Below are positions 14,620 through 23,055 of a stretch of DNA of 30,480 nt, one piece after another. Source of the DNA: Sulfurovum sp. UBA1140 (GTDB taxonomy: Bacteria > Campylobacterota > Campylobacteria > Campylobacterales > Sulfurovaceae). The notes beneath the pieces were generated by a model. That model worked only from the letters and a program-made list of their open reading frames with translations. It had not been told where the DNA came from and did not search any database. The position numbers and the translations under genes are program-made. The DNA lies in contig DCAF01000059.1 of the NCBI GenBank assembly GCA_002311915.1, positions 1-30,480 on the forward strand, written 5' to 3'. Numbering within the stretch: the first letter of the stretch is position 1; every line of letters begins with the position of its first letter.

Positions 14620-15909
14620 TTAGAAATGTCGTTGAGTTCCTCTGCCTTTTTTTGGGATTTTACTTCTACTTTGACCTATTTCATCTTTTTTCATCATCTT
14701 TTGAGCCAATGCTTTGGCTTTTTTTAAATCAACTCCTTTTTTTTCCTTCATTGGAGGGGGAGTATCCGTATAATTAAAGCTTTCGGTTGTTATGGCAGGG
14801 AGTGTTTTATTAATCATGATTTCTATCTCTTTTAACTGCTCAATCTCTTTTTTACAGATTAAGGAGATTGCTTCTCCTTGGTGTTTGGCTCGTCCTGTTC
14901 GACCAATACGGTGAATATAATCCTCATTTTTTAGGGGAAGTTCAAAATTAATAACATGGGGAAGGTTTGTAATATCAATTCCCCTAGCTACCACATCGGT
15001 GGCGACAAGTACGGATATTTTTTTCTCTTTAAATTGTTGGAGGGCATGGTTTCTAGCTTTTTGGCTTTTATCACCATGTATGGCTGATGCGGTTAACCCA
15101 TCTTGGATTAATTGAACAACCAGAGCATTGGCTTGGTGCTTGGTGTTAACAAAGACCAATACCTGTTTCCATGATTTAGAACGTATTAGAAAAGAGAGCA
15201 GGGGAGCTTTCTGCTCTTCGTTGATATGGTGTACCATTTGATTAACTTTTTGGGTTTCCATATTGTCAGGGTCTATGCTAATACTAATGGGCTTACTAAG
15301 CAGTGATTTCCCCAAGTTTTTAATGGCAGGAGGAAAGGTTGCCGAGAACATTGAAGATTGTCGCTTTTTAGGAAGCTGTGAGATAATTACTCTAACATCA
15401 TTTATAAATCCCATCTCTAGGAGTTTATCTGCCTCATCTATTACGACCATTTGAACAGCAGAGAGATTAACCGTTCCATTTCTTAGATGGTCAAGTAGCC
15501 GACCTGTTGTTGCCACCACGATATTGGCTCCTGCACGAATCTGTTTAACTTGCCCTCCTAGTTTTACCCCACCATAGAGTGCAATAGACTGATGTGTAAA
15601 AGCTTTGGCATATTTTTCGATATTGTTATGAATTTGAAGTGCAAGTTCACGTGTCGAGACCAATATTAACGCATCTATTTTGTAGCGTTGGTCTCCTAGT
15701 TTTATCTCTTGAGTCTCAGAAATATTCTCTAGCATGGGTAGAACAAATGAAGCTGTTTTTCCTGTTCCTGTTTGAGATGTTGCTATTAAATCTTTGCCTT
15801 GTCGTAGGATAGGAATTGCCTGTTGTTGTATGGGGGTAGGAGTGTTGTAGCCTAATGATGTTAGGGTGTTTTGTAGTTTTTCGGAGAGCATTAGATTATC
15901 GAATGACAT
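14620..15909 (-). CDS. rhlE: DEAD-box RNA helicase, RhlE type
   Basis: The 429-residue protein has the full set of DEAD-box motifs: the Q motif with TPTPIQQQAI, Walker A SQTGTGKT (45-52), STRELALQI, TTGRLLDHL, DEAD (158-161), SAT (189-191), then in the second RecA domain VFVNTKHQA, VATDVVARGIDI and HRIGRTGR (333-340). A basic tail (about 385-429, rich in Lys and Arg) likely helps RNA binding. Length and the GFINDVRVIISQLPKKRQSSMFSATFP stretch fit the RhlE group, ATP-dependent RNA remodelling factors linked to ribosome assembly and cold adaptation. The only DEAD-box gene in the window; substrate is not deducible. Transcription is divergent from lolA. Confidence 0.88.
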   Translation of the reverse strand: MSFDNLMLSEKLQNTLTSLGYNTPTPIQQQAIPILRQGKDLIATSQTGTGKTASFVLPMLENISETQEIKLGDQRYKIDALILVSTRELALQIHNNIEKYAKAFTHQSIALYGGVKLGGQVKQIRAGANIVVATTGRLLDHLRNGTVNLSAVQMVVIDEADKLLEMGFINDVRVIISQLPKKRQSSMFSATFPPAIKNLGKSLLSKPISISIDPDNMETQKVNQMVHHINEEQKAPLLSFLIRSKSWKQVLVFVNTKHQANALVVQLIQDGLTASAIHGDKSQKARNHALQQFKEKKISVLVATDVVARGIDITNLPHVINFELPLKNEDYIHRIGRTGRAKHQGEAISLICKKEIEQLKEIEIMINKTLPAITTESFNYTDTPPPMKEKKGVDLKKAKALAQKMMKKDEIGQSRSKIPKKGRGTQRHF

Positions 15910-16024
15910 GATGGAATCCTTTAAAGGTAATTGAAAATTAGGGGGTTAAGTTTATAGAAATGAGATTATAACATAGCCAACTGTTATTTTCTAATCTAAT
16001 TTACGTAATATCAAGTGCAGTTTT

Positions 16025-16032
16025 GATATTAT
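16025..16032 (+). promoter_or_regulatory. Putative promoter of lolA
   Basis: GATATTAT following TTTT gives a TGA-TATTAT extended -10-like element (hexamer 16027-16032), 27 bases upstream of the lolA ATG. It lies in the 149-base divergent region between the RhlE-type helicase and lolA. No clear -35 box is present. Confidence 0.35.
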
Positions 16033-16058
16033 TGACTCCTAAAAAGGAATTAACAATA

Positions 16059-16628
16059 ATGAAAATATTATTCACACTATCAACATTGGTTTTAATATTA
16101 AATGCGAGTATAACGCTACCTAAGAACTTTGAGACCGATTTTAACCAGACCATTACTAACGATAAGAATAGAGCAATCCACTACAGAGGTAAGGTGAGTT
16201 TTAAACAAGAGAAATATATCATTGTTAATGAGGCTGGGGATGAACGAGAGATTGGTAGCAGTTTTTTTAAATGGAACTATACAGATCCTACTAAGAAAGA
16301 GGTTTGTACTGATGGTATTCAATTAACTGTTATTGATCATGATTTGGAGCAGGTATCGAAGTATCTGATTAATGAGGGGATTGATTTAGAGAAGATACTA
16401 AATGTTGCAGAACAGATTAGTACCAAGGATTATAAAGCAACGTATAAAGAGGTTGAGTATCTTATTACTCTTGATGAAAAAGGGCAATTAAAAAAGATTG
16501 TTTATGTTGATACGCTTGATAATCGTGTAAAAATTATTTTTGAGAAAATGGAGTACAATATTCAACCATTTGATGATAACGATGTAAAGTGTCCTGCTCA
16601 AGCTGATTATGATGTAATAGAGGGATAA
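16059..16628 (+). CDS. lolA: Outer-membrane lipoprotein carrier protein LolA
   Basis: The start at ATG 16059 follows AAAAAGGA and gives a signal peptide, MKILFTLSTLVLILNASITL, so the 189-residue product is periplasmic. LolA shuttles outer-membrane lipoproteins from the LolCDE transporter across the periplasm. Family resemblance lies in YRGKVSFK, FKWNYTDPTKKEVCTDG, and VIDHDLEQVSKYL, the strand order of the half-barrel core (the usual family pattern is yFKxPxKxxWxYxxPxxxxxxxDGxxxxxyDxdLxQV). An earlier in-frame start at 16023 would destroy the signal peptide. The rmuC gene begins 3 bases after the stop, indicating co-transcription. The cluster's several lipoproteins are possible cargo. Confidence 0.85.
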   Translation: MKILFTLSTLVLILNASITLPKNFETDFNQTITNDKNRAIHYRGKVSFKQEKYIIVNEAGDEREIGSSFFKWNYTDPTKKEVCTDGIQLTVIDHDLEQVSKYLINEGIDLEKILNVAEQISTKDYKATYKEVEYLITLDEKGQLKKIVYVDTLDNRVKIIFEKMEYNIQPFDDNDVKCPAQADYDVIEG

Positions 16629-16631
16629 AAG

Positions 16632-18200
16632 TTGGAAAAATTGTTTTCAAATTTTCAAATGGACAGTGAATTTTTTATCTTGGTTGGGCTTTTTTTTACC
16701 ATTACCTTTCTTATTACCATTATTATTGTGGTATTTGTTACCAAGATTAAAACACTTAACTCTTTTTTGGAACAGGCAAAAGAGATTGATAAGGCAAAGA
16801 TAGCCAAAGTGTCCCAGCTTGAGGTGATGCTTCAAGAGGAGAAGATACAAAATATTAATTTAGAAAAAGAGCTTGAATATTTTATAAAAAATAAAATGGA
16901 GCTTCGAAAGTCTAAAGTGCATGTCAATAATCTAAAAGATGAGATAACCAAGCAGACCAAAGAGCATATTGAAGCATATCATCATCAGCAATCGAGTTAT
17001 CAACAGCTTAAGACACACTATGAACTGCTTTCAGAGAGTTATCATAAGTTGGATACCAAATATGAGATGTTAAAAAAACGTAATGAGACATTGGTAGGTG
17101 AAAACAACCTCTCTCATACCCGTTTGCGAGAGAGTGAAGTGAAGATATCTGAACAACAGAAACAGAATCGTGAGAAGATGCTCATGATGAAAGAGCATCG
17201 TGGTGATTTAAAAAAAGAGTTTGAAAGTTTAGCACTGAGGGTTTTTGATGGAAACTCAAAAATATTTAATCGATTAAGCCAAGAGAACCTTAGCAGTATG
17301 ATTAAACCACTAGAGATACAGATAGATGATTTTAAAAAACAGGTACAGACCCTTTATCGTGATGAGTCCAAAGATAGAGCGATGCTAAAACAAGAGATTC
17401 TTTCACTTAAAGAGTTAAATCAGCAGATTAGTCAAGATGCCATCAATCTGACCAATGCCCTTAAAGGTGAAAAGAAACAACAAGGAGTATGGGGAGAGAT
17501 GGTTTTAGAGAAAGTATTAGAGTCCTCGGGGTTACGTAAGGGGTTTGAGTATACCAGAGAGGTGACACTAAAAAATGATGAGGGGAAATCTTATCGACCT
17601 GATGTATTGGTTCATCTTCCTGATAAACGAGATTTGGTGATTGATGCTAAAACATCACTTAATGCGTATAAACAGTACATTAGTAGTGAGAACTCTAAAG
17701 AGTATTATCTTAAAAATCATGTGAAAGCACTTAGGAACCATATTAAAAGTCTCTCGGATAAAAACTATGAGAAGCTTTTAGGCATTAATACTTTAGATTT
17801 TGTGTTTATGTTTGTTCCCATAGAAGGAGCTTTAGCAGTGGCATTAGAGCAAGACAACTCTTTGTATGATGATGCGTTTAAAAAACAGATACTTTTGGTG
17901 GGACCCACCACGCTACTTATTGCCATGCGTGCCATTGAAAATGTATGGAAATATGAGAAACAGAACCAAAATGCTAAAGAGATTGCTACACGAGCAGGGG
18001 CATTGTATGATAAGTTTGTTGGATTTTCAGATGATATGGTTAAAATATCAAGACAGTTCGAGGGGCTTCAAGGGAGTTTTGAGTCTGCCAAAAAACGATT
18101 GAGTGAAGGCAGAGGCAATATTGTACGGCAAGTAGAACAGCTTAAAGAGATGGGGGCGAAGACCAGTAAGCAGATTCCTAAAGAGATGAGGTCTTTATAA
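16632..18200 (+). CDS. rmuC: DNA recombination protein RmuC homologue
   Basis: The 522-residue product starts at a TTG after AGGGAT, 3 bases beyond lolA. Residues about 14-39 form a membrane anchor, residues about 40-200 a long charged coiled coil, and the C-terminal half the RmuC domain with QQGVWGEMVLEKVLESSGLRKG, SYRPDVLVHLPDKRDLVIDAK, and VFMFVPIEGALAVALEQD. The PDVLVxLPDxxxxxIDAK stretch resembles the PD-(D/E)XK nuclease-like core assigned to this family. RmuC limits certain DNA inversions in E. coli and has been linked to defence against mobile DNA; its exact activity is not clear. The stop codon lies inside a terminator shared with the convergent GGDEF/EAL gene. Confidence 0.92.
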   Translation: MEKLFSNFQMDSEFFILVGLFFTITFLITIIIVVFVTKIKTLNSFLEQAKEIDKAKIAKVSQLEVMLQEEKIQNINLEKELEYFIKNKMELRKSKVHVNNLKDEITKQTKEHIEAYHHQQSSYQQLKTHYELLSESYHKLDTKYEMLKKRNETLVGENNLSHTRLRESEVKISEQQKQNREKMLMMKEHRGDLKKEFESLALRVFDGNSKIFNRLSQENLSSMIKPLEIQIDDFKKQVQTLYRDESKDRAMLKQEILSLKELNQQISQDAINLTNALKGEKKQQGVWGEMVLEKVLESSGLRKGFEYTREVTLKNDEGKSYRPDVLVHLPDKRDLVIDAKTSLNAYKQYISSENSKEYYLKNHVKALRNHIKSLSDKNYEKLLGINTLDFVFMFVPIEGALAVALEQDNSLYDDAFKKQILLVGPTTLLIAMRAIENVWKYEKQNQNAKEIATRAGALYDKFVGFSDDMVKISRQFEGLQGSFESAKKRLSEGRGNIVRQVEQLKEMGAKTSKQIPKEMRSL

Positions 18201-18212
18201 CCTCATCTTTTT
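18185..18212. terminator. Shared bidirectional terminator over the rmuC and GGDEF/EAL gene ends
   Basis: GATGAGGT (18185-18192) and ACCTCATC (18200-18207) form a perfect 8-bp stem with a 7-base loop, followed by TTTTT. On the opposite strand the stem is followed by CTCTTTAGG, giving weaker termination. The rmuC TAA lies within the loop and first base of the second arm, so the terminator overlaps coding sequence. Confidence 0.75.
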
Positions 18213-20223
18213 AGACCATTTCAACTATTTTTGAGGCACATAAAAACTTATTTTCAAATCTCTTTGCCGAGATAGGACGACTGCATAAGAAGCCTTGATA
18301 AGAGACATGGGGGTTGATTTCCATAATTTTCATTTTCTGTTCGTAGGTCTCGATTCCTTCAATAATAATTTTATAATTAAACTGTTTTCCTATACCTATA
18401 ATACTTTTAACCAGCTCTTGGTCGTCGTGATTGGTTAAAATATCGGTAATAAAGATACGGTCAATTTTTAGGACTTTAAATGCCAATTTTTTAAGATACG
18501 AGAGTGAAGAGTATCCTGTTCCAAAATCATCAATACTACACTCAACACCCCGTTTTCTTAAATCTTTAATAATCTTTTGTGTTTTGGTAAAACTATCAAT
18601 AAGTGTGGTTTCGGTAACTTCGAGTTTTAATAGAGAAGGATCAACTTTATACTTTATCATACACGCTTCTATATGTTCTGAAAAGTTGACTTCATGGAGT
18701 TGTCGAGCATTGATGTTGATGGCAATATACTCAAAATTAAGCATTTCTCTTTTTTCCCACAGCGAGAGTTGTCTACAGACTTCGTTAGCAACCCACCACC
18801 CAAGTCGGTTAATAAGTCCCGACTCTGTTGCCATTGGTATAAATTTATTGGGCATAATTAACCCTTTGGTTGGGTGGTTCCATCTGACCAATGCTTCAAT
18901 GGCAGTCAGTGTATCATCTTTAATATCAACAATAGGTTGGTAGTGGAGTTCAAGCTCATTGTTTGTTAGTGCAAGGTTAAGGTCTTGTTGCAACGAGGTA
19001 AGCTCTTGCTGTTCTAAATCAAGAGAGTGGTTATAAAAGGTAATGTTGTCTCTGCCATCTCGTTTGGTCTGATACATCGCCATATCAGCTTGACGTATAA
19101 TGCTGTCTATATCCTCTGTTTTTGGTTTAATAATAACAATTCCTATACTGCTGGTCATATAGAGGTTTAAGCCATCAATTTCAAAAACTTTAAGAAAAAG
19201 TTTTTTGATACGGTTGGCAATCACTTCAGCCTCTTTTTTGGTAATCTCTGCATTTTTTGAGACAAAAGGGGTGGTTAATATAAACTCATCTCCACCTAAA
19301 CGGCTCAGGTGGGTCGTTGTTAATTTTATTGATTTAAATCTTTTGGCAACCTCTAAGAGCAGACCATCTCCAACGGCATGACCAAAGGTATCATTAATCT
19401 GTTTAAAGTGATTTAAATCCATATAGAAAAGAGTAGAGTAGTAGTTTTCATGCTTTTTAGATTCTATTAGCTTTTGCATAAAATTTTTATAAGCTCTTCG
19501 GTTGTGCAGACCTGTCAGTGAATCGTGTAGTGATATATAGTTAATCTGTTCATAGGCTTGATGTTCAATGGTTTTATCATCTACAATCCCAATTCCACCA
19601 ATGGTATCACCATTGGCATTGAGTAGTGCCGAACAGGTTAGCTCTGCCCAGATGGTTTTCTTTTGGAATGAGAAGTTATAGGAACCCATATAACGTTTAG
19701 ATGATTTATTTTTCAAGACATCATGCATTAATTTTACTGCTTTTTCATCTTTCAGTGTTTTTAGGTCAAATCCTTTAAGGCTTTTATCGAGTCCAAATAT
19801 TTGATAAAAAAGACGATTATATGAGAGTATCTTTAACTCATTATCATAATAGAAAATTCCAATAGGTGCTTGACCCAATAGTGATGTTAGTTTTTTCTCT
19901 TTTATCTCCAAACTTTTTTTAGCATTTTGATAGAGTCCTTGGTTGATAAATGTTTGATAAAAAAGTTTATAGAGATGTCTGCTTGATAAGAGTAGGAAAA
20001 GATAGAGGGTGATAATTAAAAATTGAAAAACTTGAGCATAAGGAATTTCTGACGATGTAAGCAGAAAGAGCAGTGGAAAAAGAAGAAGGCTAATAAAAGA
20101 GATAGAAACTGTAAATAGGGTAATGGCTTTTTTGGGTGTAAAGGTATAAAACTCTTTTATAAGCTTACTTTTAGTGATTGCTGAAATGGTTTTTTCCGAT
20201 AAATGTTGTGTTAGTTTCTTCAT
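18211..20223 (-). CDS. Membrane PAS-GGDEF-EAL cyclic-di-GMP protein
   Basis: The 670-residue protein has two membrane segments (about 33-55 and 65-81), a linker helix, a PAS domain (about 108-225, GQAPIGIFYYDNELKILSYN), a GGDEF domain (about 226-395) and an EAL domain (about 410-665). The GGDEF signature is intact (310-314), as are NHFKQINDTFGH and QADMAMYQTKRDGR. The EAL side keeps EAL (443-445), LEVTET with Glu535, DDFGTGYSS (565-573) and EGIET (Glu622), so both diguanylate cyclase and phosphodiesterase activity are possible. No RxxD inhibitory site stands five residues before GGDEF. The signal sensed by PAS is unknown; no haem- or flavin-binding residues are obvious. It is monocistronic, divergent from rplI. 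Confidence 0.93.
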   Translation of the reverse strand: MKKLTQHLSEKTISAITKSKLIKEFYTFTPKKAITLFTVSISFISLLLFPLLFLLTSSEIPYAQVFQFLIITLYLFLLLSSRHLYKLFYQTFINQGLYQNAKKSLEIKEKKLTSLLGQAPIGIFYYDNELKILSYNRLFYQIFGLDKSLKGFDLKTLKDEKAVKLMHDVLKNKSSKRYMGSYNFSFQKKTIWAELTCSALLNANGDTIGGIGIVDDKTIEHQAYEQINYISLHDSLTGLHNRRAYKNFMQKLIESKKHENYYSTLFYMDLNHFKQINDTFGHAVGDGLLLEVAKRFKSIKLTTTHLSRLGGDEFILTTPFVSKNAEITKKEAEVIANRIKKLFLKVFEIDGLNLYMTSSIGIVIIKPKTEDIDSIIRQADMAMYQTKRDGRDNITFYNHSLDLEQQELTSLQQDLNLALTNNELELHYQPIVDIKDDTLTAIEALVRWNHPTKGLIMPNKFIPMATESGLINRLGWWVANEVCRQLSLWEKREMLNFEYIAININARQLHEVNFSEHIEACMIKYKVDPSLLKLEVTETTLIDSFTKTQKIIKDLRKRGVECSIDDFGTGYSSLSYLKKLAFKVLKIDRIFITDILTNHDDQELVKSIIGIGKQFNYKIIIEGIETYEQKMKIMEINPHVSYQGFLCSRPISAKRFENKFLCASKIVEMV

Positions 20224-20321
20224 GAATTAATTATATAATAATATTTATTAATACCAAATAACATAAGCAGTTAAAATTGGATAATTAATAAATTAATTAT
20301 ATCCCATTTCTAAAAAAAACT

Positions 20322-20330
20322 TGCTAAAAT
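20322..20330 (+). promoter_or_regulatory. Putative extended -10 promoter of rplI
   Basis: TGCTAAAAT (TGN plus TAAAAT, hexamer 20325-20330) lies 41 bases upstream of the rplI ATG. It abuts the left arm of an 11-bp inverted repeat (20331-20357), so a start site near 20336-20338 would fall within that arm. The assignment rests on sequence resemblance only. Confidence 0.4.
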
Positions 20331-20357
20331 TATAGATTATTAAAATAATAATCTATA
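20331..20357 (+). promoter_or_regulatory. Inverted repeat in the rplI promoter/leader
   Basis: Perfect 11-bp arms, TATAGATTATT and AATAATCTATA, are separated by AAAAT and end directly before the AAAGGAT ribosome-binding site of rplI. If transcribed in full it would be a leader hairpin next to the site; if transcription starts inside the left arm it would act as a DNA-level operator. The AT-rich stem is weak as RNA. No T-run follows. Confidence 0.5.
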
Positions 20358-20370
20358 AAAGGATAGAAAC

Positions 20371-20817
20371 ATGAAAGTATTACTGATTAAAGATGTAAAA
20401 AGCTTAGGTAAAAAAGGTGAAATTAAAGAGGTTAAAGATGGTTATGGTCAAAACTTTTTAATAGGTAAGGGGATGGCTAAACTCGCGACCCCTGATGTTG
20501 TTACCAATTGGAAAGCAGAACAAGAGCGTATGGCACAAGAGTTAGCAGATGAGCTTAAGCAGTTTACTAATGAAAAAGCAATTTTAGAAAAAGCCACCAT
20601 CATTATTAAGAAAAAGTCAGCACCTGTGGGCATTCAAGGTTCTGTGGGTAAAGATGAGATTTCTAAAAATATTAAAGAGCAACTAAAAATTGACCTTGAT
20701 AAAAAGAGCATTGAGCTTAAAAAAGCTATTAAATCAACAGGTGTACATAAAGTAGATGCCAAATTGGGGCATGGGATTCATGCCATGTTAAATATTGAAG
20801 TGGTAGGAGAAGCGTAG
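20371..20817 (+). CDS. rplI: 50S ribosomal protein L9
   Basis: The 148-residue protein is bL9 of the large subunit: the N-terminal domain [36 protein letters not shown] is nearly canonical, then a long connecting helix (about 45-75) and the C-terminal rRNA-binding domain (FGSVG-like [10 protein letters not shown], then [22 protein letters not shown]). The length is normal. A good AAAGGA site precedes the ATG. It leads a tight plus-strand unit with hslV (2-base gap), hslU, a truncated nucleotidyltransferase and era. In many bacteria rplI lies with rpsF and rpsR; that linkage is absent here, while rplI-hslVU-era is, as I recall, an arrangement seen in this phylum. Confidence 0.97.
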   Translation: MKVLLIKDVKSLGKKGEIKEVKDGYGQNFLIGKGMAKLATPDVVTNWKAEQERMAQELADELKQFTNEKAILEKATIIIKKKSAPVGIQGSVGKDEISKNIKEQLKIDLDKKSIELKKAIKSTGVHKVDAKLGHGIHAMLNIEVVGEA

Positions 20818-20819
20818 TC

Positions 20820-21350
20820 GTGTTTGATGCAACAACGATACTTGCCTACAAAGGTGAGAATAGTGCTGTGATTGGTGGTGATGGACAAGTTACGTTTGGA
20901 AACACCATACTCAAAGGCAATGCTACTAAAATCCGTTCGCTTTATCATGGTAAGATTTTAGCAGGTTTTGCAGGAAGTACAGCAGATGCTTTTAATCTTT
21001 TTGATATGTTTGAAAATATCTTAAATGAGAAAAAAGGTGATTTGCTAAAATCGGTGATTGAGTTTTCTAAAATGTGGAGAAAAGATAAACATCTGCGACA
21101 ACTCGAAGCGATGATGCTGGTTCTTAACCGAGAACACATTTTTATCTTAACAGGCACAGGTGATGTGGTTGAACCAGAAGATGGTAAAATTGCTTCGATT
21201 GGAAGTGGTGGAAACTTTGCCATCTCGGCAGCTAGGGCATTAGATAAACATGCCAATATGTCAGCTACAGAGCTGGTTAAAGAGAGTCTTAACATTGCAG
21301 GGGAACTCTGCATTTATACAAATACAAATATAAAAACACTGGAGCTTTAA
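20820..21350 (+). CDS. hslV: ATP-dependent protease peptidase subunit HslV
   Basis: The 176-residue proteasome-like subunit forms the proteolytic core of HslUV. It begins [12 protein letters not shown]. By alignment with E. coli MTTIVSVRR, the catalytic threonine is Thr5, exposed after removal of a four-residue propeptide, as in other bacteria with short HslV propeptides. Conserved segments follow: [39 protein letters not shown], and [15 protein letters not shown]. The GTG start lies 2 bases after rplI, and hslU begins right after its stop, so expression is linked. Confidence 0.96.
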   Translation: MFDATTILAYKGENSAVIGGDGQVTFGNTILKGNATKIRSLYHGKILAGFAGSTADAFNLFDMFENILNEKKGDLLKSVIEFSKMWRKDKHLRQLEAMMLVLNREHIFILTGTGDVVEPEDGKIASIGSGGNFAISAARALDKHANMSATELVKESLNIAGELCIYTNTNIKTLEL

Positions 21351-22700
21351 TTGAGTAACACATTGTCAACCAGTCTCACACCCAAAGAGATTGTTTCATT
21401 TTTAGATAAATATGTTATTGGTCAGACCAATGCAAAAAAAACCATTGCCCTAGCACTTAGAAATCGTTATCGACGTTTACAACTAAGTGCAGAGATGCAA
21501 AAAGATGTAATACCTAAAAATATTTTGATGGTTGGGAGTACAGGGGTTGGTAAAACAGAGATTGCCAGACGACTCTCGATGATGATGCGTCTCCCATTTG
21601 TTAAGGTAGAGGCGAGTAAATATACAGAAGTCGGTTTTGTAGGGCGTGATGTTGAGTCAATGATTCGTGATTTAGCAGTGCATTCGCTCTCGTTGGTAAG
21701 AGAAGAGCAAAATGGACTCAATCAAGGAAAAATTGAAGCCTATATTGAAAATAAAATTATAGAGAAACTGCTTCCATCACTTCCTTCAGGAGCCAGTGAG
21801 CAGAAACAGCACGATTATGAGAACTCATTTGCTAAAATGCAAAAGAAGTTTGAAAAAGGTGACTTAGATCATCTTAAAATAGAGATAGATATGCCAACAC
21901 CAACCATTGATATTAGTGGTGGAGGAAACATGCCCCCAGAGATGGCAAATGTACAAGAGTCTATTATTAAAGTGATTGGTGGTCTTAATAAAAAAGGCAA
22001 GAAAAAAGAGGTTACGGTTAAAGAGGCTAAAAAAATCTTGGAAGTTGAAGCGAGTGAAGAGCTTTTTGACGAAGAGAAGCTTAAGGATTTGGCACTTAAA
22101 AAGATAGAAGAGGGGGGAATTGTCTTTTTAGATGAGATAGATAAAATTGCAGTACCTGCCAACTCTAGTTCTCGTCAAGATCCAAGTAAAGAGGGAGTAC
22201 AAAGAGACCTTTTACCTATTGTAGAGGGTTCTAATGTTCAGACACGTATTGGAATGGTGAAAACTGACCATATTTTGTTTATTGCTGCGGGTGCATTTCA
22301 TCTGACCAAACCAAGCGATTTAATTCCAGAGCTTCAAGGTCGTTTCCCTCTAAGAGTAGAGCTTGATAGTTTGGATGCTGAGGCACTCTATCGTATTTTA
22401 ACCGAGCCTAAAAATTCACTTATTAAACAGTATAAAGCACTTTTGGGTGTTGAAGATGTTGAGTTGATTTTTGAAGAAGATGCGTTAAGAGCCATTGCCA
22501 AATATTCATCAGTTGCCAATGAGAAGACCGAAGATATTGGTGCTAGACGACTTCATACCATTATGGAAAAAATTATTGAAGAGATTAGTTTCTCTGCCGA
22601 TGAACATGTTGGTGAGAAGGTCATAATAGACGAAGCCCATGTTGAGAGTAAGCTTGAGAAGCTTGTAGATGATGAGGATACCACTCGGTATATTCTTTAA
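21351..22700 (+). CDS. hslU: ATP-dependent protease ATPase subunit HslU
   Basis: A 449-residue AAA+ unfoldase, partner of HslV. Motifs are the N-terminal TPKEIVSFLDKYVIGQ, Walker A GSTGVGKT (62-69), the pore loop region EVGFVGRDVESMIRDL, an intermediate (I) domain around 110-240 with the Gly-rich ISGGGNMPPEM, Walker B IVFLDEID (257-264), the Arg-finger-containing LQGRFPLRVEL, sensor 2 in EDIGARRLHTIME, and the C-terminal RYIL that docks into HslV. It starts at a TTG directly after the hslV TAA; a GGAGC site lies upstream. Length is typical. Confidence 0.97.
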   Translation: MSNTLSTSLTPKEIVSFLDKYVIGQTNAKKTIALALRNRYRRLQLSAEMQKDVIPKNILMVGSTGVGKTEIARRLSMMMRLPFVKVEASKYTEVGFVGRDVESMIRDLAVHSLSLVREEQNGLNQGKIEAYIENKIIEKLLPSLPSGASEQKQHDYENSFAKMQKKFEKGDLDHLKIEIDMPTPTIDISGGGNMPPEMANVQESIIKVIGGLNKKGKKKEVTVKEAKKILEVEASEELFDEEKLKDLALKKIEEGGIVFLDEIDKIAVPANSSSRQDPSKEGVQRDLLPIVEGSNVQTRIGMVKTDHILFIAAGAFHLTKPSDLIPELQGRFPLRVELDSLDAEALYRILTEPKNSLIKQYKALLGVEDVELIFEEDALRAIAKYSSVANEKTEDIGARRLHTIMEKIIEEISFSADEHVGEKVIIDEAHVESKLEKLVDDEDTTRYIL

Positions 22701-22707
22701 TTAAGTA

Positions 22708-22732
22708 GGGTATAGAAATTCTATCTATACCC
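22708..22732 (+). terminator. Hairpin after hslU
   Basis: GGGTATAG and CTATACCC form a perfect 8-bp stem with a 9-base loop, 7 bases after the hslU stop. No T-run follows, so it is a weak terminator at best; it could instead stabilise the hslU mRNA 3' end or mark a break point where the following nucleotidyltransferase gene lost its start. Confidence 0.4.
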
Positions 22733-22747
22733 ATGAAATAGAATATG

Positions 22748-23005
22748 ATATATATCGTTCAGCTTAAGCTCTGGGCATATGGGAGTCGTGTGAATGGAGA
22801 GGCTCATGATACGAGTGATTTGGATTTGGTTATTATCTCAAAAGATGGTCAAAAGGTAGATATAAATGAGCTTATAAGTTTTAAAGAGCATCTACAAGAT
22901 TCTAATATTCCTATTTTAACACAAGTTATAGATTGGAACAGGGTACCTAAAAATTTTCATGAAAATATTTTAGCTAATTATGAAGAGATTGTTAGGATTG
23001 GGTAG
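22748..23005 (+). CDS. Truncated MNT-type nucleotidyltransferase domain protein
   Basis: The product of about 85 residues (ATG at 22748 or, three bases earlier in the same frame, at 22745) contains the minimal nucleotidyltransferase signature KLWAYGSRVNGEAHDTSDLD, that is GS-x10-DxD. This places it in the MNT family whose members usually pair with HEPN proteins as toxin-antitoxin or AMPylating modules. Complete relatives carry about 25-30 residues with a helix before the KLWAYGSR strand; here only a few residues precede it and an in-frame TAG lies just upstream, so the N-terminus appears lost. The rest, with LTQVIDWNRVPKNFHENI, looks intact. No HEPN gene is adjacent. It sits between hslU and era on the same strand. 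It may be a degenerate remnant or a short free-standing variant; the start is uncertain. Confidence 0.65.
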   Translation: MYIVQLKLWAYGSRVNGEAHDTSDLDLVIISKDGQKVDINELISFKEHLQDSNIPILTQVIDWNRVPKNFHENILANYEEIVRIG

Positions 23006-23055
23006 AGTGTAGTTGAGATATACTACGAAAAATATTTTAAAAGAGATTATATATA

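Noticed and set aside
18431..18943. A 170-codon open frame antisense to the GGDEF/EAL gene.
   Set aside because: It lies wholly inside a strongly recognised gene on the other strand, has a Ser/Leu-rich low-complexity product and no independent support. The same applies to the 122-codon frame antisense to hslV.
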